23,612 nucleotides of DNA from Streptomyces sp. MUM 178J (lineage in GTDB: Bacteria; Actinomycetota; Actinomycetes; Streptomycetales; Streptomycetaceae), in NCBI RefSeq assembly GCF_022414575.1, contig NZ_JADWYQ010000067.1, positions 1 through 23,612 of the forward strand, given 5' to 3'. Every line of letters starts with the position of its first letter. The first letter of the stretch is position 1. Under the pieces are notes generated by a model. It worked only from the letters and a program-made list of their open reading frames with translations. It was not told the DNA's origin and ran no database searches. Shown one piece after another: positions 12,963 through 20,298 of this stretch. Both the position numbers and the translations under genes were made by a program.

Positions 12963-13345
12963 CTCTCGCACCTCCCATCGGTCTCTGGCCTCCCATCAGC
13001 CCGGCCAGGGCTGGTGAAGAAGCCACCACGGCGGGGCGGCTCGTGGCCGCCGGCGCCCCGTCCCGGACTCGCACCGGGGTGTTGCCTGCACGGGGCCCGC
13101 GATCTCTGCCCTTGTCTCACCGCTCGTCTCGGTCCTCGCGGCCGGCCCCGAAGGGACGGCCCGGGAGAAGGTGCTTGCTGCTCTTCGGGCGGCAGGGCTC
13201 ACGGCTTGTCGCAGATGCCTGCTTCTGTCTTGCTGACGGCCGCTCTCCCCGTGTGCAGGTTGCGGTGCGTCCTCTGTTCAGTTCTCAAGGCACGGCCGAT
13301 CACTTCAGAGCCGCCATCACGCGCTGCCCCTCCGGTCGGTGCTCC
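12963..13345 (-). promoter_or_regulatory. Long structured leader of the transfer operon
   Basis: About 380 bases lie between the probable minus-strand promoter (TACCTT at 13354-13349) and the first transfer gene, with no gene supported. In transcript order the region contains GTGCCTTGAGAACTGAAC (13293-13276), which resembles motifs of actinobacterial rRNA leaders and spacers. A compact double hairpin follows, with GCCCCGT pairing to ACGGGGC and an inner 5-bp stem with a 7-nt loop (about 13054-13095). Then come the GGTGAAGAAGCCACC element (13013-13027), the dyad CAGCCC/GGGCTG (about 12998-13014), and two copies of GATGGGAGG 18 bases apart before the ATG. The layout suggests antitermination or attenuation control. 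Confidence 0.45.
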
Positions 13346-13351
13346 AACAAG

Positions 13352-13411
13352 GTAGACCACTAGCGGCCATGAGCGCTACTGGTAGCGCTACCGGTCTACG
13401 TGAACTACCCT
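13352..13411. promoter_or_regulatory. Divergent operator/promoter cluster (GntR repressor site)
   Basis: GTAGACC (13352-13358) and GGTCTAC (13393-13399) form an outer dyad. Inside are a direct repeat AGCGCTACYGGT (13372-13383 and 13384-13395) and a perfect palindrome GGTAGCGCTACC (13381-13392). A plus-strand -10 TACCCT (13406-13411) and a minus-strand -10 TACCTT (13354-13349) sit at the two edges. One bound repressor could therefore control the replication operon and the transfer operon together, as KorSA-type proteins do. Confidence 0.6.
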
Positions 13412-13470
13412 CATAGGTGCACCGCTGCACATCGACGTGCTGCGCCAGATCGAGGAAGGGAGGCCGGGAT

Positions 13471-14196
13471 ATGCCCGAGAACACCGGATACGCGGAGATT
13501 GCTGCGCACTACCGCCAGCAGATCCAGGACGGGACGCTCAGGCCCGGCGACACCATGCCGTCGCTTCGACAGGTCTGCGAACGCTTCGGCGTGGCCCAGA
13601 CGACCGCAAACCGCGCGTACCGGGCGCTCAAGATGGAGGGGCTGACGCTCGCGAAGTCCGGCGTCGGCACCGTGGTCGCCGGTCCCATCAGCAACAACAT
13701 CGCGTCCCGTGTCTCCATGCACGCGGCCACCGGGAAGGCTCTGGGGGGTGGTGAGACCTCGCAGATCCTGGAGATCGGCACGACCGGCGCCGACGAGCTG
13801 GTCGCCCCCCGACTCGACGTCGCCCCGGGCACGCCGGTCCACGTCCGGCGGCGGCTCGTGAGCCGGGGTGGTGTACCAGTGCACCTCAGTAGCTCCTACT
13901 ACCCCGCCTACGTGATCGCCGTGACTCCGGAACTGACCGAGCCCGTCTCCACTGGGGGGTCGCGAGAGCTGGCTGCCGAACGCCTCGGCGTCGGCCAGGA
14001 CCACGTCCTTGAAGAGGTCACCTCCCGTTTCGCCCGGGAGTCCGAGAAGGCCGCACTCGGCCTGACCGCGGGGGACGTGATCGTGACGCAGGTCGTTCGG
14101 ACCGTGATCCTGGAGGACGGCCGCGTAGTCGAGGTGGCCGTCAAGGTGACCGGGGGCTCGACGATCCTCCGCTGGTCGACCTCGCTGCGGGCGTGA
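13471..14196 (+). CDS. GntR/HutC-family transcriptional repressor (KorSA-like)
   Basis: A 241-residue protein. The ATG at 13471 has GGGAGG about 7 nt upstream; an earlier ATG at 13417 has no ribosome site. Residues about 5-70 are a GntR winged helix (YAEIAAHYRQQIQDGTLRPG, then FGVAQTTANRAYRALKMEGL and GVGTVV). Residues about 90-235 are a UTRA effector domain of the HutC subfamily (TPVHVRRRLVSRGGVPVHLSS...AERLGV...VTQVVRTVILEDGR). In Streptomyces plasmids and integrative elements such repressors keep transfer and replication functions off until mating. The palindrome cluster at 13352-13411 upstream is the likely operator, so the gene is probably self-repressed. The primase-polymerase gene starts 7 nt after its stop. 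Confidence 0.9.
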   Translation: MPENTGYAEIAAHYRQQIQDGTLRPGDTMPSLRQVCERFGVAQTTANRAYRALKMEGLTLAKSGVGTVVAGPISNNIASRVSMHAATGKALGGGETSQILEIGTTGADELVAPRLDVAPGTPVHVRRRLVSRGGVPVHLSSSYYPAYVIAVTPELTEPVSTGGSRELAAERLGVGQDHVLEEVTSRFARESEKAALGLTAGDVIVTQVVRTVILEDGRVVEVAVKVTGGSTILRWSTSLRA

Positions 14197-14203
14197 GACG
14201 CCG

Positions 14204-15079
14204 ATGAATGAGCACCTGCGGGAGGCCCTGGAGCTGGTGGCGCGCAGCGTGCCCGTGCTGCCGCTCCGCGAGGGCAAGGGACCGTTCGGGAACTGCTCCG
14301 CCTGTGCCAAGAACGAGTGCGGCGGTAGGCCGAACATGAAGTCCGCTGGCACCTGCGCGTGCCCGCGGCCGTGCCACGCCTGGGCTGCCGCCTCGACCTC
14401 CGCCGACGTCGTGACGTCGGCGGCCTGGGCGGCGGCCTGGAGTCGGGCGGGGGCTGTCGCTTACCACCCGGGCGGCGCCGGGGTGACCGTGGTCGACCTC
14501 GACAACGCCGACGCGGTCGCCTGGGCCCGCGAGGCCCTGCCTGCTACCCGCACCGTGGCGACGACGCGGGGCGAGCACTGGATCTACCTGGGCACGATGC
14601 AGTCCGCGAACGGCGTACGGCCCGGCGTCGACATCAAGTCGCTCATGGCCTACGCCCGATGGCTCGGACCCGGCGAGGGCCAGATGATCCGGTTGCCCGA
14701 GACAGTGACCTCACTGCCGCGCTATGTGGTGCCGGCGGGCGCCGTGGCCTCTTCCCCGATGCCTCGCGCTGCCTGGACCCGTGCAGTCGCTACCGGCTGC
14801 CGCCACACAGAGCGGTACGTGCGGACCGGTCTCGACAAGGGCGTCGCCATGGTCACCGGTCACCGGGAGCAGGGGGCCGCCAGCCAGGCGTTCGGCGTCG
14901 CCCGGTTCCTCGGTTCTCTACACCTTGAGTGCCCCGGACCGTGCGACCTGCAGACGCTGGGCGGGGAGATCGTCGCGGCGGCCACCAGCGTCGGCGTTCC
15001 CGAGGCGTACGCGGTCCGCGCCGTCGACCGTGGCTTCACCGAGGCGGGCATCGCGGTCCCCTCGACACAAATGGCCTGA
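14204..15079 (+). CDS. Stand-alone primase-polymerase (RepPP-like)
   Basis: A 291-residue protein of the bifunctional primase/polymerase (Prim-Pol, archaeo-eukaryotic primase) family. It makes primers and extends them at the plasmid origin. Cysteines at 31, 34, 39, 51, 53 and 57 form a probable zinc site near the N-terminus. The catalytic elements are the acidic pair in VVDLDN (D98, D100), the TRGEHW stretch (121-126) with its conserved histidine, and VDIK (142-145) with the third acidic residue. The C-terminal 90 residues are helical (RHTERYVRTGLDKGVAMVTG). In many elements Prim-Pol is fused to a helicase; here the helicase is a separate gene after 214 bases. The start lies 7 nt after the GntR stop with no clear ribosome site, suggesting coupling. 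Confidence 0.85.
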   Translation: MNEHLREALELVARSVPVLPLREGKGPFGNCSACAKNECGGRPNMKSAGTCACPRPCHAWAAASTSADVVTSAAWAAAWSRAGAVAYHPGGAGVTVVDLDNADAVAWAREALPATRTVATTRGEHWIYLGTMQSANGVRPGVDIKSLMAYARWLGPGEGQMIRLPETVTSLPRYVVPAGAVASSPMPRAAWTRAVATGCRHTERYVRTGLDKGVAMVTGHREQGAASQAFGVARFLGSLHLECPGPCDLQTLGGEIVAAATSVGVPEAYAVRAVDRGFTEAGIAVPSTQMA

Positions 15080-15242
15080 GCTGCGTAAACCGTCGCAGCT
15101 AGGGTCAACCAACATCAGAAAAGCGAGCGGCCCGGTAGCAGGTGGTAGGACACCTTCGCTCCGGGCCGGTTGGAAGTCTTCGAGCTGAGCCTTGATCCGC
15201 TTGCTCCGCCTCCCACGCAGATTCCACTGTAAAGCACAGTGG
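15079..15242 (+). promoter_or_regulatory. Three hairpins in the primase-helicase spacer
   Basis: AGCTGCG pairs with CGCAGCT (15079-15100), overlapping the primase stop. CGGCCCGG pairs with CCGGGCCG (15128-15168). CCACTGT pairs with ACAGTGG (15224-15242). Together they make the 214-nt spacer a structured RNA or DNA segment. It may tune helicase expression or form part of the origin. No gene is seen here. Confidence 0.45.
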
Positions 15243-15293
15243 CAAGGCAGAGGAGTGGATCTCGGCTCAGCTCCCGAGAACGGAGCAGCACAC

Positions 15294-16868
15294 GTGAGCC
15301 ACCCGTCCGACGACGGTCCCTCGACCGACACCGTCACCGCCGACGTACCCCAGCCGCGGGCTGAGGTGCGTGAACGCGTCGTCATCGACGTCACCGACGA
15401 ACCCACTGGGGTCACCGAGGTCACCCGAGCCCTCCAGTCGGGCGCGATTGCCGACGTGTACCTGCGCGGCCGGCGCCCCGTGTGGATCGGCGAGGGAAAC
15501 GACGGCCCCTTCATCGAGGAGATCTCTAAGGACGGCCTGACCCTCGCTCTGCACGAGCACGCCGAAGTCTTCAAGATGCGGAAGAACAGCGGCCCGGCCC
15601 CGGTGCTGCTGCCTACCCGCGTCGCCGCCGTGGTCCTGGCTCGGAACAACTGGAAGCTGCCCCCGCTGAAGGGGATCAGCTCTGTCCCCCTCCTCAGCCC
15701 TGACGGCCAGCTCCAGCTCCGAGAGGGGTACAACCCGGCGACCGGGTGGTTCTACGCCCCCCGCATCCGGATCAAGGACGTCCCGGAGAACCCGACGGCC
15801 GCCGACATCGCAGCAGCGCAAGAGCTGGTCGTCGGGAAGATGCTTGGCGACTTCCCCTGGATGAAGGCCAGCGACCTCGCCCAGTTCGTGGGCGCACTCT
15901 TCATCCCCCTCCTGCGGTCGATGATCCCCGACCCCACTCCGATGTGGGCAATCACGGCCACCAACCCGGGCTCCGGCAAGTCGTTGCTCTCACGGATCTT
16001 GGCTGAGCTGTTCGGGATCAAGGGGGCCACCTGGGGCACCGACAACGGCGAACAGCGGAAGATCATCACCTCCGTGATGATGGAGACGGGCGCTCCGGTA
16101 GCCGTCTTCGACAACCTGCCGACCGGCCACACCATCCGCTTCCCTGTGATGTCGGAGCTGATCACGTCCGCCACCTGGAGCGACCGCATCCTCGGCCGGT
16201 CCGAGATCGTCGCCCTCCCGAACAACCTGCTTTGGGTGGTCAACGGCAACAACCTGACCGTTGGCGATGACCTCGGCCGCCGAACCATCTGGTGCCGACT
16301 GGACCCGGACGTCCGGCCTGACACCCGAGACCCCTCGCAGTTCGCGGCCGGCGACCTCAACGAGTGGTTGCAGCTCCACCGCGCCGAAGTTCTCCACGCC
16401 CTACTCACCCTGCTATGCGGCTGGGTCGCCGCAGGGATGCCGAAGAGCAGCCATCACATGGCCTCCTTCGGCGCCTGGCCGCGCACCCTCGGCGGCATCC
16501 TGAACTGGATGTGCCTCCCCGGCTGGCTGGAGGACCGCGAGGAGATGATGGAGGACGCCGACGAGGACGCGATGGAGTGGGCAGCCTTCCTCTCCGCCTG
16601 GCACGAGGAACTGGGCACCAAGGAGTACACCTCGCAGAACCTGGTCGACTTCGCCTTCGCTGCGGCAACCGGCGTCAGCGCGGCCTCCAGCCTCAGCCGT
16701 GTCATGCCGACCAACGGCGACAAGATCCCGAACTCAAAGCAGCTCGGCAAGTGGCTCCGCGCTCGACAGGGCCGGTTCTTCAGCGGCTACCGGATCATGT
16801 CCCGCCGCGACGCCCGGCAGAAGATCAATTACTGGAGGGTGGAGGGTCCGGCCTCCACCAAGCAGTAG
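15294..16868 (+). CDS. AAA+/SF3-like replicative helicase
   Basis: A 524-residue protein. GTG at 15294 is chosen because CGGAG lies 8 nt upstream; the frame is open to 15192 across the hairpins. The N-terminal 190 residues are an accessory domain (VLLPTRVAAVVLARNNWKLP...). The motor shows Walker A NPGSGKS (224-230), a Walker B ending in FDN (D273, N274), a sensor asparagine in WVVNGNN (317-320) and a candidate arginine finger in GDDLGRRTIW (R329, R330). This order fits the helicases paired with Prim-Pol in phages and plasmids (D5/SF3-like). A C-terminal winged-helix-like region (KIPNSKQLGKWLRARQGRFF) resembles those that bind origins. It should unwind the plasmid origin, probably at the downstream iterons. 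A perfect terminator follows. Confidence 0.85.
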   Translation: MSHPSDDGPSTDTVTADVPQPRAEVRERVVIDVTDEPTGVTEVTRALQSGAIADVYLRGRRPVWIGEGNDGPFIEEISKDGLTLALHEHAEVFKMRKNSGPAPVLLPTRVAAVVLARNNWKLPPLKGISSVPLLSPDGQLQLREGYNPATGWFYAPRIRIKDVPENPTAADIAAAQELVVGKMLGDFPWMKASDLAQFVGALFIPLLRSMIPDPTPMWAITATNPGSGKSLLSRILAELFGIKGATWGTDNGEQRKIITSVMMETGAPVAVFDNLPTGHTIRFPVMSELITSATWSDRILGRSEIVALPNNLLWVVNGNNLTVGDDLGRRTIWCRLDPDVRPDTRDPSQFAAGDLNEWLQLHRAEVLHALLTLLCGWVAAGMPKSSHHMASFGAWPRTLGGILNWMCLPGWLEDREEMMEDADEDAMEWAAFLSAWHEELGTKEYTSQNLVDFAFAAATGVSAASSLSRVMPTNGDKIPNSKQLGKWLRARQGRFFSGYRIMSRRDARQKINYWRVEGPASTKQ

Positions 16869-16883
16869 TCGCACCTGCCCTCT

Positions 16884-16916
16884 GGAAGGCCCGCACGGAC
16901 ACCGTGCGGGCCTTCC
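16884..16916 (+). terminator. Rho-independent terminator of the replication operon
   Basis: A perfect 15-bp stem, GGAAGGCCCGCACGG (16884-16898) with 16902-16916, a 3-nt loop and TTTT at 16917-16920, 16 bases after the helicase stop. Confidence 0.92.
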
Positions 16917-16949
16917 TTTTGCCCGCTCGACATGTAGCGGCCCGCAACT

Positions 16950-17213
16950 ACTACCCGCACTGCCCGCACTACCCGCACTGCCCGCAAAAGTGCAGGTCAA
17001 GGCCATGCGGGTAGTCCGGCTACCTCTACCCGCGCGGGTAGTCACTGCCCGCACTGCCCGCACTGCCCGCCACCTCAGTCGTGCGGGTAGTTGCGGGTAG
17101 TGCGATCTTGTCATTTCGCAACTACCCGCAACGCTCTGAACAGGGATGATGCGGGTAGTACGGGTAGTGCGGGTAGTTCTTTTAACTCTGTTGCTTCTGT
17201 GATTAGAGAACAG
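16950..17213. repeat. Probable oriV: 9-bp iterons plus AT-rich segment
   Basis: ACTACCCGC or its variant ACTGCCCGC occurs head to tail at 16950-16985 (4 units), 17044-17070 (3 units) and 17121. The inverse GCGGGTAGT is at 17007, 17083, 17093, 17151 and 17169, with a variant at 17160. A perfect 16-bp palindrome CTACCCGCGCGGGTAG lies at 17026-17041. Next to the last units is an unusually AT-rich stretch (17176-17213, with TTCTTTTAACTC and GTGATTAGAG), a candidate unwinding element. Location right after the helicase terminator supports an origin. Confidence 0.85.
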
Positions 17214-17222
17214 TCCCGAGTC

Positions 17223-17312
17223 CCGGGGTGAAGAAGCCACCACCGCGCGGGGCGCCGCCGCGGTGCCGGCAGTCCGGCGGCGTCCACGGGGGCGGTGGCT
17301 TCTTCATCCCCG
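17223..17312. repeat. Large imperfect inverted repeat between oriV and parA
   Basis: Arms around 17223-17248 and 17292-17312 carry GGTGAAGAAGCCACC-type sequence and its complement GGTGGCTTCTTCATCC, with a one-base bulge. An inner GCCGCC/GGCGGC stem lies between. The same element occurs at 13013 and 23019. It may be a bidirectional terminator or insulator. Confidence 0.7.
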
Positions 17313-17360
17313 GACCGGCGGTCCGGTTTGGATCAACGGCCCGGCCGGTGTGGCGGTCGT

Positions 17361-17398
17361 GTGACGTCATGGCGTCATGGCCCCGTGGCGTCATGACG
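17361..17398. repeat. Centromere-like repeat cluster A, upstream of parA
   Basis: GTGACGTCATGG (17361-17372), then an overlapping GGCGTCATGG, four bases CCCC, and GTGGCGTCATGA. The pattern is two GTGRCGTCATGR half-sites 16 bases apart. It lies just before the parA -10 element, where a ParA/ParB operator and parS site would be expected. The same pattern recurs in clusters B, C and D. Confidence 0.75.
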
Positions 17399-17403
17399 GG
17401 CTC

Positions 17404-17409
17404 TACGCT
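17404..17409 (+). promoter_or_regulatory. -10 element TACGCT of the leaderless parA promoter
   Basis: TACGCT lies 8 nt before the parA ATG with no Shine-Dalgarno sequence. The surrounding GGGCTCTACG closely matches the promoter at 23272-23277. Repeat cluster A occupies the -35 side, which implies autoregulation. Confidence 0.55.
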
Positions 17410-17417
17410 CCCGGGGC

Positions 17418-18197
17418 ATGGACATCTACGCGATGACGAACCAGAAGGGCGGCGTCGGCAAAACGGCGACGACCATCAACCTGGGGGCCGCGCTGGCTGA
17501 GTTCGGTCGGAGGACGCTGCTGGTCGACTGGGACCCGCAGGGGCACCTGACGGAGGCGCTCGGCATCCCGGAGTCGCCGGACGGCCGGACGATGAAGGGC
17601 CTGGTCCTCGGCGAGTGGAAGGGCGACCCGCACGAGCTGGTCGTGCCGTACCGCAAGCAACTGCATGTGCTGCCCACCAACATGGACATGTTCCTGCTCG
17701 ACAAGGGGCTGTACGCCTCGCAGGCCCGGGAGATGCGCCTCGCCCGGCTCCTGGAGGCGTTCGAGGACGACTACGACGCGTGCCTCATCGACGCCCCGCC
17801 CTCCCTCGGCATCGGCACCGAATGCGCCCTGATGGCCGCCCGCCGGCGGCCGGGCAAGCGGGCCGGGCTCATCGTGCCCGTGGAGGCGGAGGACTCCAGC
17901 ATCCGCGCCCTGCGCCTGCTGCTGCGCCAGCTCGCCATCCTGTGCGACACGATGCGCGAGCAGGTCGACATCGTGGGCCTGGTCCCGTCCCGCTTCGACA
18001 TGCGCGACGGTGAGATCGTCACGTCAATGCTCGACGCGTTCCGCGGCCTGGGTGAGCCGCCGGTCATTGCGGAGATCAGGAAGCGCACGGACATCCGGAA
18101 GGCGTGGCGGGAGAAGAAGCCGGTCCTTGAGTACGCGCCCAAGAGTGAGGCGGCCGAGTGGTTCCGGGACCTGGCGAAGGTGGTGCTGGCCGCGTGA
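17418..18197 (+). CDS. parA: ParA-family partition ATPase
   Basis: A 259-residue Walker-type ParA. The deviant Walker A is KGGVGKT (10-16, with signature K10 and K15), switch I carries VDWDPQG (D37, D39), and the Walker B region is CLIDAPPSLG. The protein has no N-terminal DNA-binding domain, so it resembles the short type Ib partition ATPases, which bind nucleoid DNA as ATP dimers and move plasmids through a ParB partner. The ATG at 17418 is probably leaderless. The stop overlaps the next start (GTGA, 18194-18197), giving a two-gene par operon. In type Ib systems the partner, not ParA, is usually the repressor, which fits the repeats upstream. Confidence 0.93.
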   Translation: MDIYAMTNQKGGVGKTATTINLGAALAEFGRRTLLVDWDPQGHLTEALGIPESPDGRTMKGLVLGEWKGDPHELVVPYRKQLHVLPTNMDMFLLDKGLYASQAREMRLARLLEAFEDDYDACLIDAPPSLGIGTECALMAARRRPGKRAGLIVPVEAEDSSIRALRLLLRQLAILCDTMREQVDIVGLVPSRFDMRDGEIVTSMLDAFRGLGEPPVIAEIRKRTDIRKAWREKKPVLEYAPKSEAAEWFRDLAKVVLAA

Positions 18198-18661
18198 CCG
18201 CCTCCCGCGTCTCACCGCCGGACATGAGCGGTCTCACCGGTGACTGGCAGCGCCTGAAGGACATGCGGTCGGCGTCCGACCAGGGCAAGGACACCAGACG
18301 TGACGCCACGACGCCACGAGACCACGACGCCACGACGTCACGGGACCATGACGTCACCGACGACGGCCAGGACCAGGAGCACGCCGACGTCCAGGAGGAC
18401 GGGCCCGCCGACCCGGAGCCGCAGCCGCGGGCCCGCCGGCGGACGGGTGGCCGCCGCCCTGCTCCCCGCGCGGCCGACGCCGTCGCGCTCACCGTGCGCT
18501 TCGAGCCGGAGGAGTCCGACGACGTGGACGACTTCCTCCGGGAGGTGCGCCGGGCTGCCGGGCTGCGCCGCCTGGACAAGGCGGAGATGGTGCGCGAGCT
18601 GCTGCGCCTGGCCCGCGAGCACGAGCCCACGCGGAAGGCCCTGATCCGGCGGTTCCGCTGA
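18194..18661 (+). CDS. parB: ParB-like partition partner, ribbon-helix-helix type
   Basis: A 155-residue protein starting at GTG 18194, overlapping parA by 4 nt. The N-terminal 95 residues are acidic and low in complexity and contain repeated RDHD/TT units (TRRDATTPRDHDATTSRDHD) encoded by DNA repeat cluster B. The C-terminal 60 residues have the order beta strand (ALTVRFEPEE), helix, turn and helix (KAEMVRELLRLAREH), as in CopG/RHH dimers that serve as centromere binders in type Ib systems. No sporulation-type ParB homology is seen. The role comes from position and fold pattern. The last codons form one arm of the terminator at 18635-18685. Confidence 0.75.
   Translation: MTASRVSPPDMSGLTGDWQRLKDMRSASDQGKDTRRDATTPRDHDATTSRDHDVTDDGQDQEHADVQEDGPADPEPQPRARRRTGGRRPAPRAADAVALTVRFEPEESDDVDDFLREVRRAAGLRRLDKAEMVRELLRLAREHEPTRKALIRRFR
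18299..18357. repeat. Centromere-like repeat cluster B, inside parB
   Basis: On the minus strand: GTGACGTCATGG (18357-18346), four bases, then GTGACGTCGTGG, CGTCGTGG, four bases and GTGGCGTCGTGG. It has the same half-site and 16-base spacing as cluster A, extended to more units. It lies wholly within coding sequence and produces the RDHD repeats of the protein. Confidence 0.75.
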
Positions 18662-18685
18662 GCTGAGCTGCTGGATCAGGGCCTT
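18635..18685. terminator. Hairpin terminator shared by convergent genes
   Basis: AAGGCCCTGATCC (18635-18647, inside parB) pairs perfectly with 18673-18685. The 25-nt loop holds the parB stop codon. It can serve parB and, in the other direction, the gene ending at 18709. Confidence 0.65.
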
Positions 18686-18686
18686 G

Positions 18687-18714
18687 GTGGCGTCATGGCT
18701 TCACGACGTCATGA
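18687..18714. repeat. Centromere-like repeat cluster C
   Basis: GTGGCGTCATGG (18687-18698), four bases, then CGACGTCATGA. It overlaps the last codon and stop of the minus-strand gene at 18709 and has the same 16-base pattern as clusters A and D. Confidence 0.7.
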
Positions 18715-20298
18715 GGCCACCTTGGTGTCCTGCGGGCGGAACCCCTCCACGTCGGCGGCGGCCGGGTCGGAGGCGGGCGAGACGTACTCGGCGACGGCAC
18801 GGCGGCACCAGGCGGTCGTTGCGGGGGAGCGAGTGCTCTCGATCTCGCTGTCGAGCTGCTCGCCCGCGATGCGCTCGGCGTCGGCGGGGAGGAGATGCCG
18901 GTGCATCAGGTCGTCCAGGGCGTGCCGGATGGCGGTGCGCTCGGGGCCCTCGGGCAGGGCGCGGCGGGCGGTGTGCAGGGCCCGGGAGATGGCGGCCTGC
19001 CCGACGGCCAGGAGGTGCCGGTACTGCTCCCCGCCCTGGGTAAGCCGGTCGGCGGCCTGTTCCCGGGTGAGGTCGCCCCGGTCGGAGAGCGCGTCCACCA
19101 GGGCGTCCTCGTGGGCGCGGCGCATGGCGTCGATCAGCTTCGTGCGCTCCTGGTAGGTGGGCTCCGGGAAACGGTGCGTCCGCTCGCGGCCTTCTTGGGT
19201 CCAGTCGTGCATGTCCCGGTCAGGGTGGCGAGGCCCCCACGACTCGGCCCACTCGTACGGGCCGCCGGCCCCGATGCCGAGCAGGGCCGCGATGTTCGCG
19301 GACTGCCAGTAGGTGTGGATCAGAGTGCGCCAGCCGGTGCCGGTCCACACGATCAGCGACGAGTCCGGCGGGTGCGTGGCCCCCTGGTACCAGGCGGGCT
19401 CGGGAATGTCGGACCGGTCCGGGGAGGCCGGGCGAGGGCCTGCGGCGAGGGTGCCGCGCGGCTCACCCAGGGCCGGCGGCCGGGGGCGGGCCGGAGCGTC
19501 CGGGGCCGGGAGATAGGAGTCCCTGGTGACGGAGACGACGCCGTTGTCCGTGCCGTGCTCGATGACGTCGGCGCGGGCGTGGTCGCCGCGGTGCGCGACG
19601 TACGCGCGGGCGACCTGGCGGGCGTCCTCGCGGCTCGTGCACCAGCCGACGGTGCTCCAGCCCGAGGTGCCGCCGATGTAGTCCTCGCCCAGCACCTTGC
19701 CCTCGCGCGCGAGGTTGAGCCAGACCGCGACCTGCCAGCGCAGCCCTGGCCCGGGGGAGAACTCCTGCGGCGGGTCCACGATCCGGCCCGGCGCCTCGAT
19801 CGGCCAGCCGGTGTGCTCCCAGATCCACTGGCCCTCGTGTAGCCAGGCCCACTCCGGCATCGCCACCACGGTCACGGTGCCGTCGGCCGCGCGCACCGGC
19901 ACCGGCACCCGGGGCCCGCGGCTGGTCGACGTGTAGCCGGAGCGGGCAGGCCCGTACTGGGTCTCGCGCAGCACGTAGCCGTCGACGGCGGCCTCCACCG
20001 ACGCCCACCGCTTCCACTGCGGGCGGGCGCCCTTCTCCTCGGCCCGCATCCGGGCCTCCACGACCTCCGGGTCCGGCTCGGTCATGCGTACGGCCAGCGG
20101 CTGGCCCTCGGCCGCGAGCGCCCGCAGGCAGTCCACGACCATGCGCTCGCTTTCGTCCAGGGCGTCAGTGTCGAAGAGGGTGAGGTGAGGGGGAAGGGGA
20201 TGAGCGCCCCTCTCGTGTCGGAGGGCGGCGGTGTACTTGGCGCCGGCGCGGGCGGCGGCGCGGGCTCGCTTCGCTGCGGTCGGCTGTTTCTTGGGCAT
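18709..20298 (-). CDS. Unrecognised 529-residue plasmid protein
   Basis: The ATG at 20298 is preceded by GGAG 5 nt upstream; a longer frame to 20397 lacks such a site. The first 30 residues are basic and helical (PKKQPTAAKRARAAARAGAK, then YTAALRHERGA), a pattern I associate with Streptomyces mobile-element proteins. Residues about 130-270 are beta-rich with many Trp and Gly (MPEWAWLHEGQWIWEHTGWP). A Pro/Ala linker follows (about 275-300), then another Trp-rich segment (SSLIVWTGTGWRTLIHTYW), and from about 385 onward a helical part (RERTHRFPEPTYQERTKLID). No catalytic motif, signal peptide or membrane helix is recognised. It converges on parB and its stop lies in repeat cluster C. Confidence 0.75.
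   Translation of the reverse strand: MPKKQPTAAKRARAAARAGAKYTAALRHERGAHPLPPHLTLFDTDALDESERMVVDCLRALAAEGQPLAVRMTEPDPEVVEARMRAEEKGARPQWKRWASVEAAVDGYVLRETQYGPARSGYTSTSRGPRVPVPVRAADGTVTVVAMPEWAWLHEGQWIWEHTGWPIEAPGRIVDPPQEFSPGPGLRWQVAVWLNLAREGKVLGEDYIGGTSGWSTVGWCTSREDARQVARAYVAHRGDHARADVIEHGTDNGVVSVTRDSYLPAPDAPARPRPPALGEPRGTLAAGPRPASPDRSDIPEPAWYQGATHPPDSSLIVWTGTGWRTLIHTYWQSANIAALLGIGAGGPYEWAESWGPRHPDRDMHDWTQEGRERTHRFPEPTYQERTKLIDAMRRAHEDALVDALSDRGDLTREQAADRLTQGGEQYRHLLAVGQAAISRALHTARRALPEGPERTAIRHALDDLMHRHLLPADAERIAGEQLDSEIESTRSPATTAWCRRAVAEYVSPASDPAAADVEGFRPQDTKVAS

Noticed and set aside
13040..13100. A tRNA gene
   Set aside because: Acceptor-like and T-arm-like stems are present, but D and anticodon arms are missing, the loop lacks the TTC start, and there is no CCA-like end. 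I kept it only as a leader structure.
16950..17177. A CRISPR array
   Set aside because: The repeats are 9-base units, mostly contiguous and in both orientations, without unique spacers, and no cas genes are present. They fit iterons.
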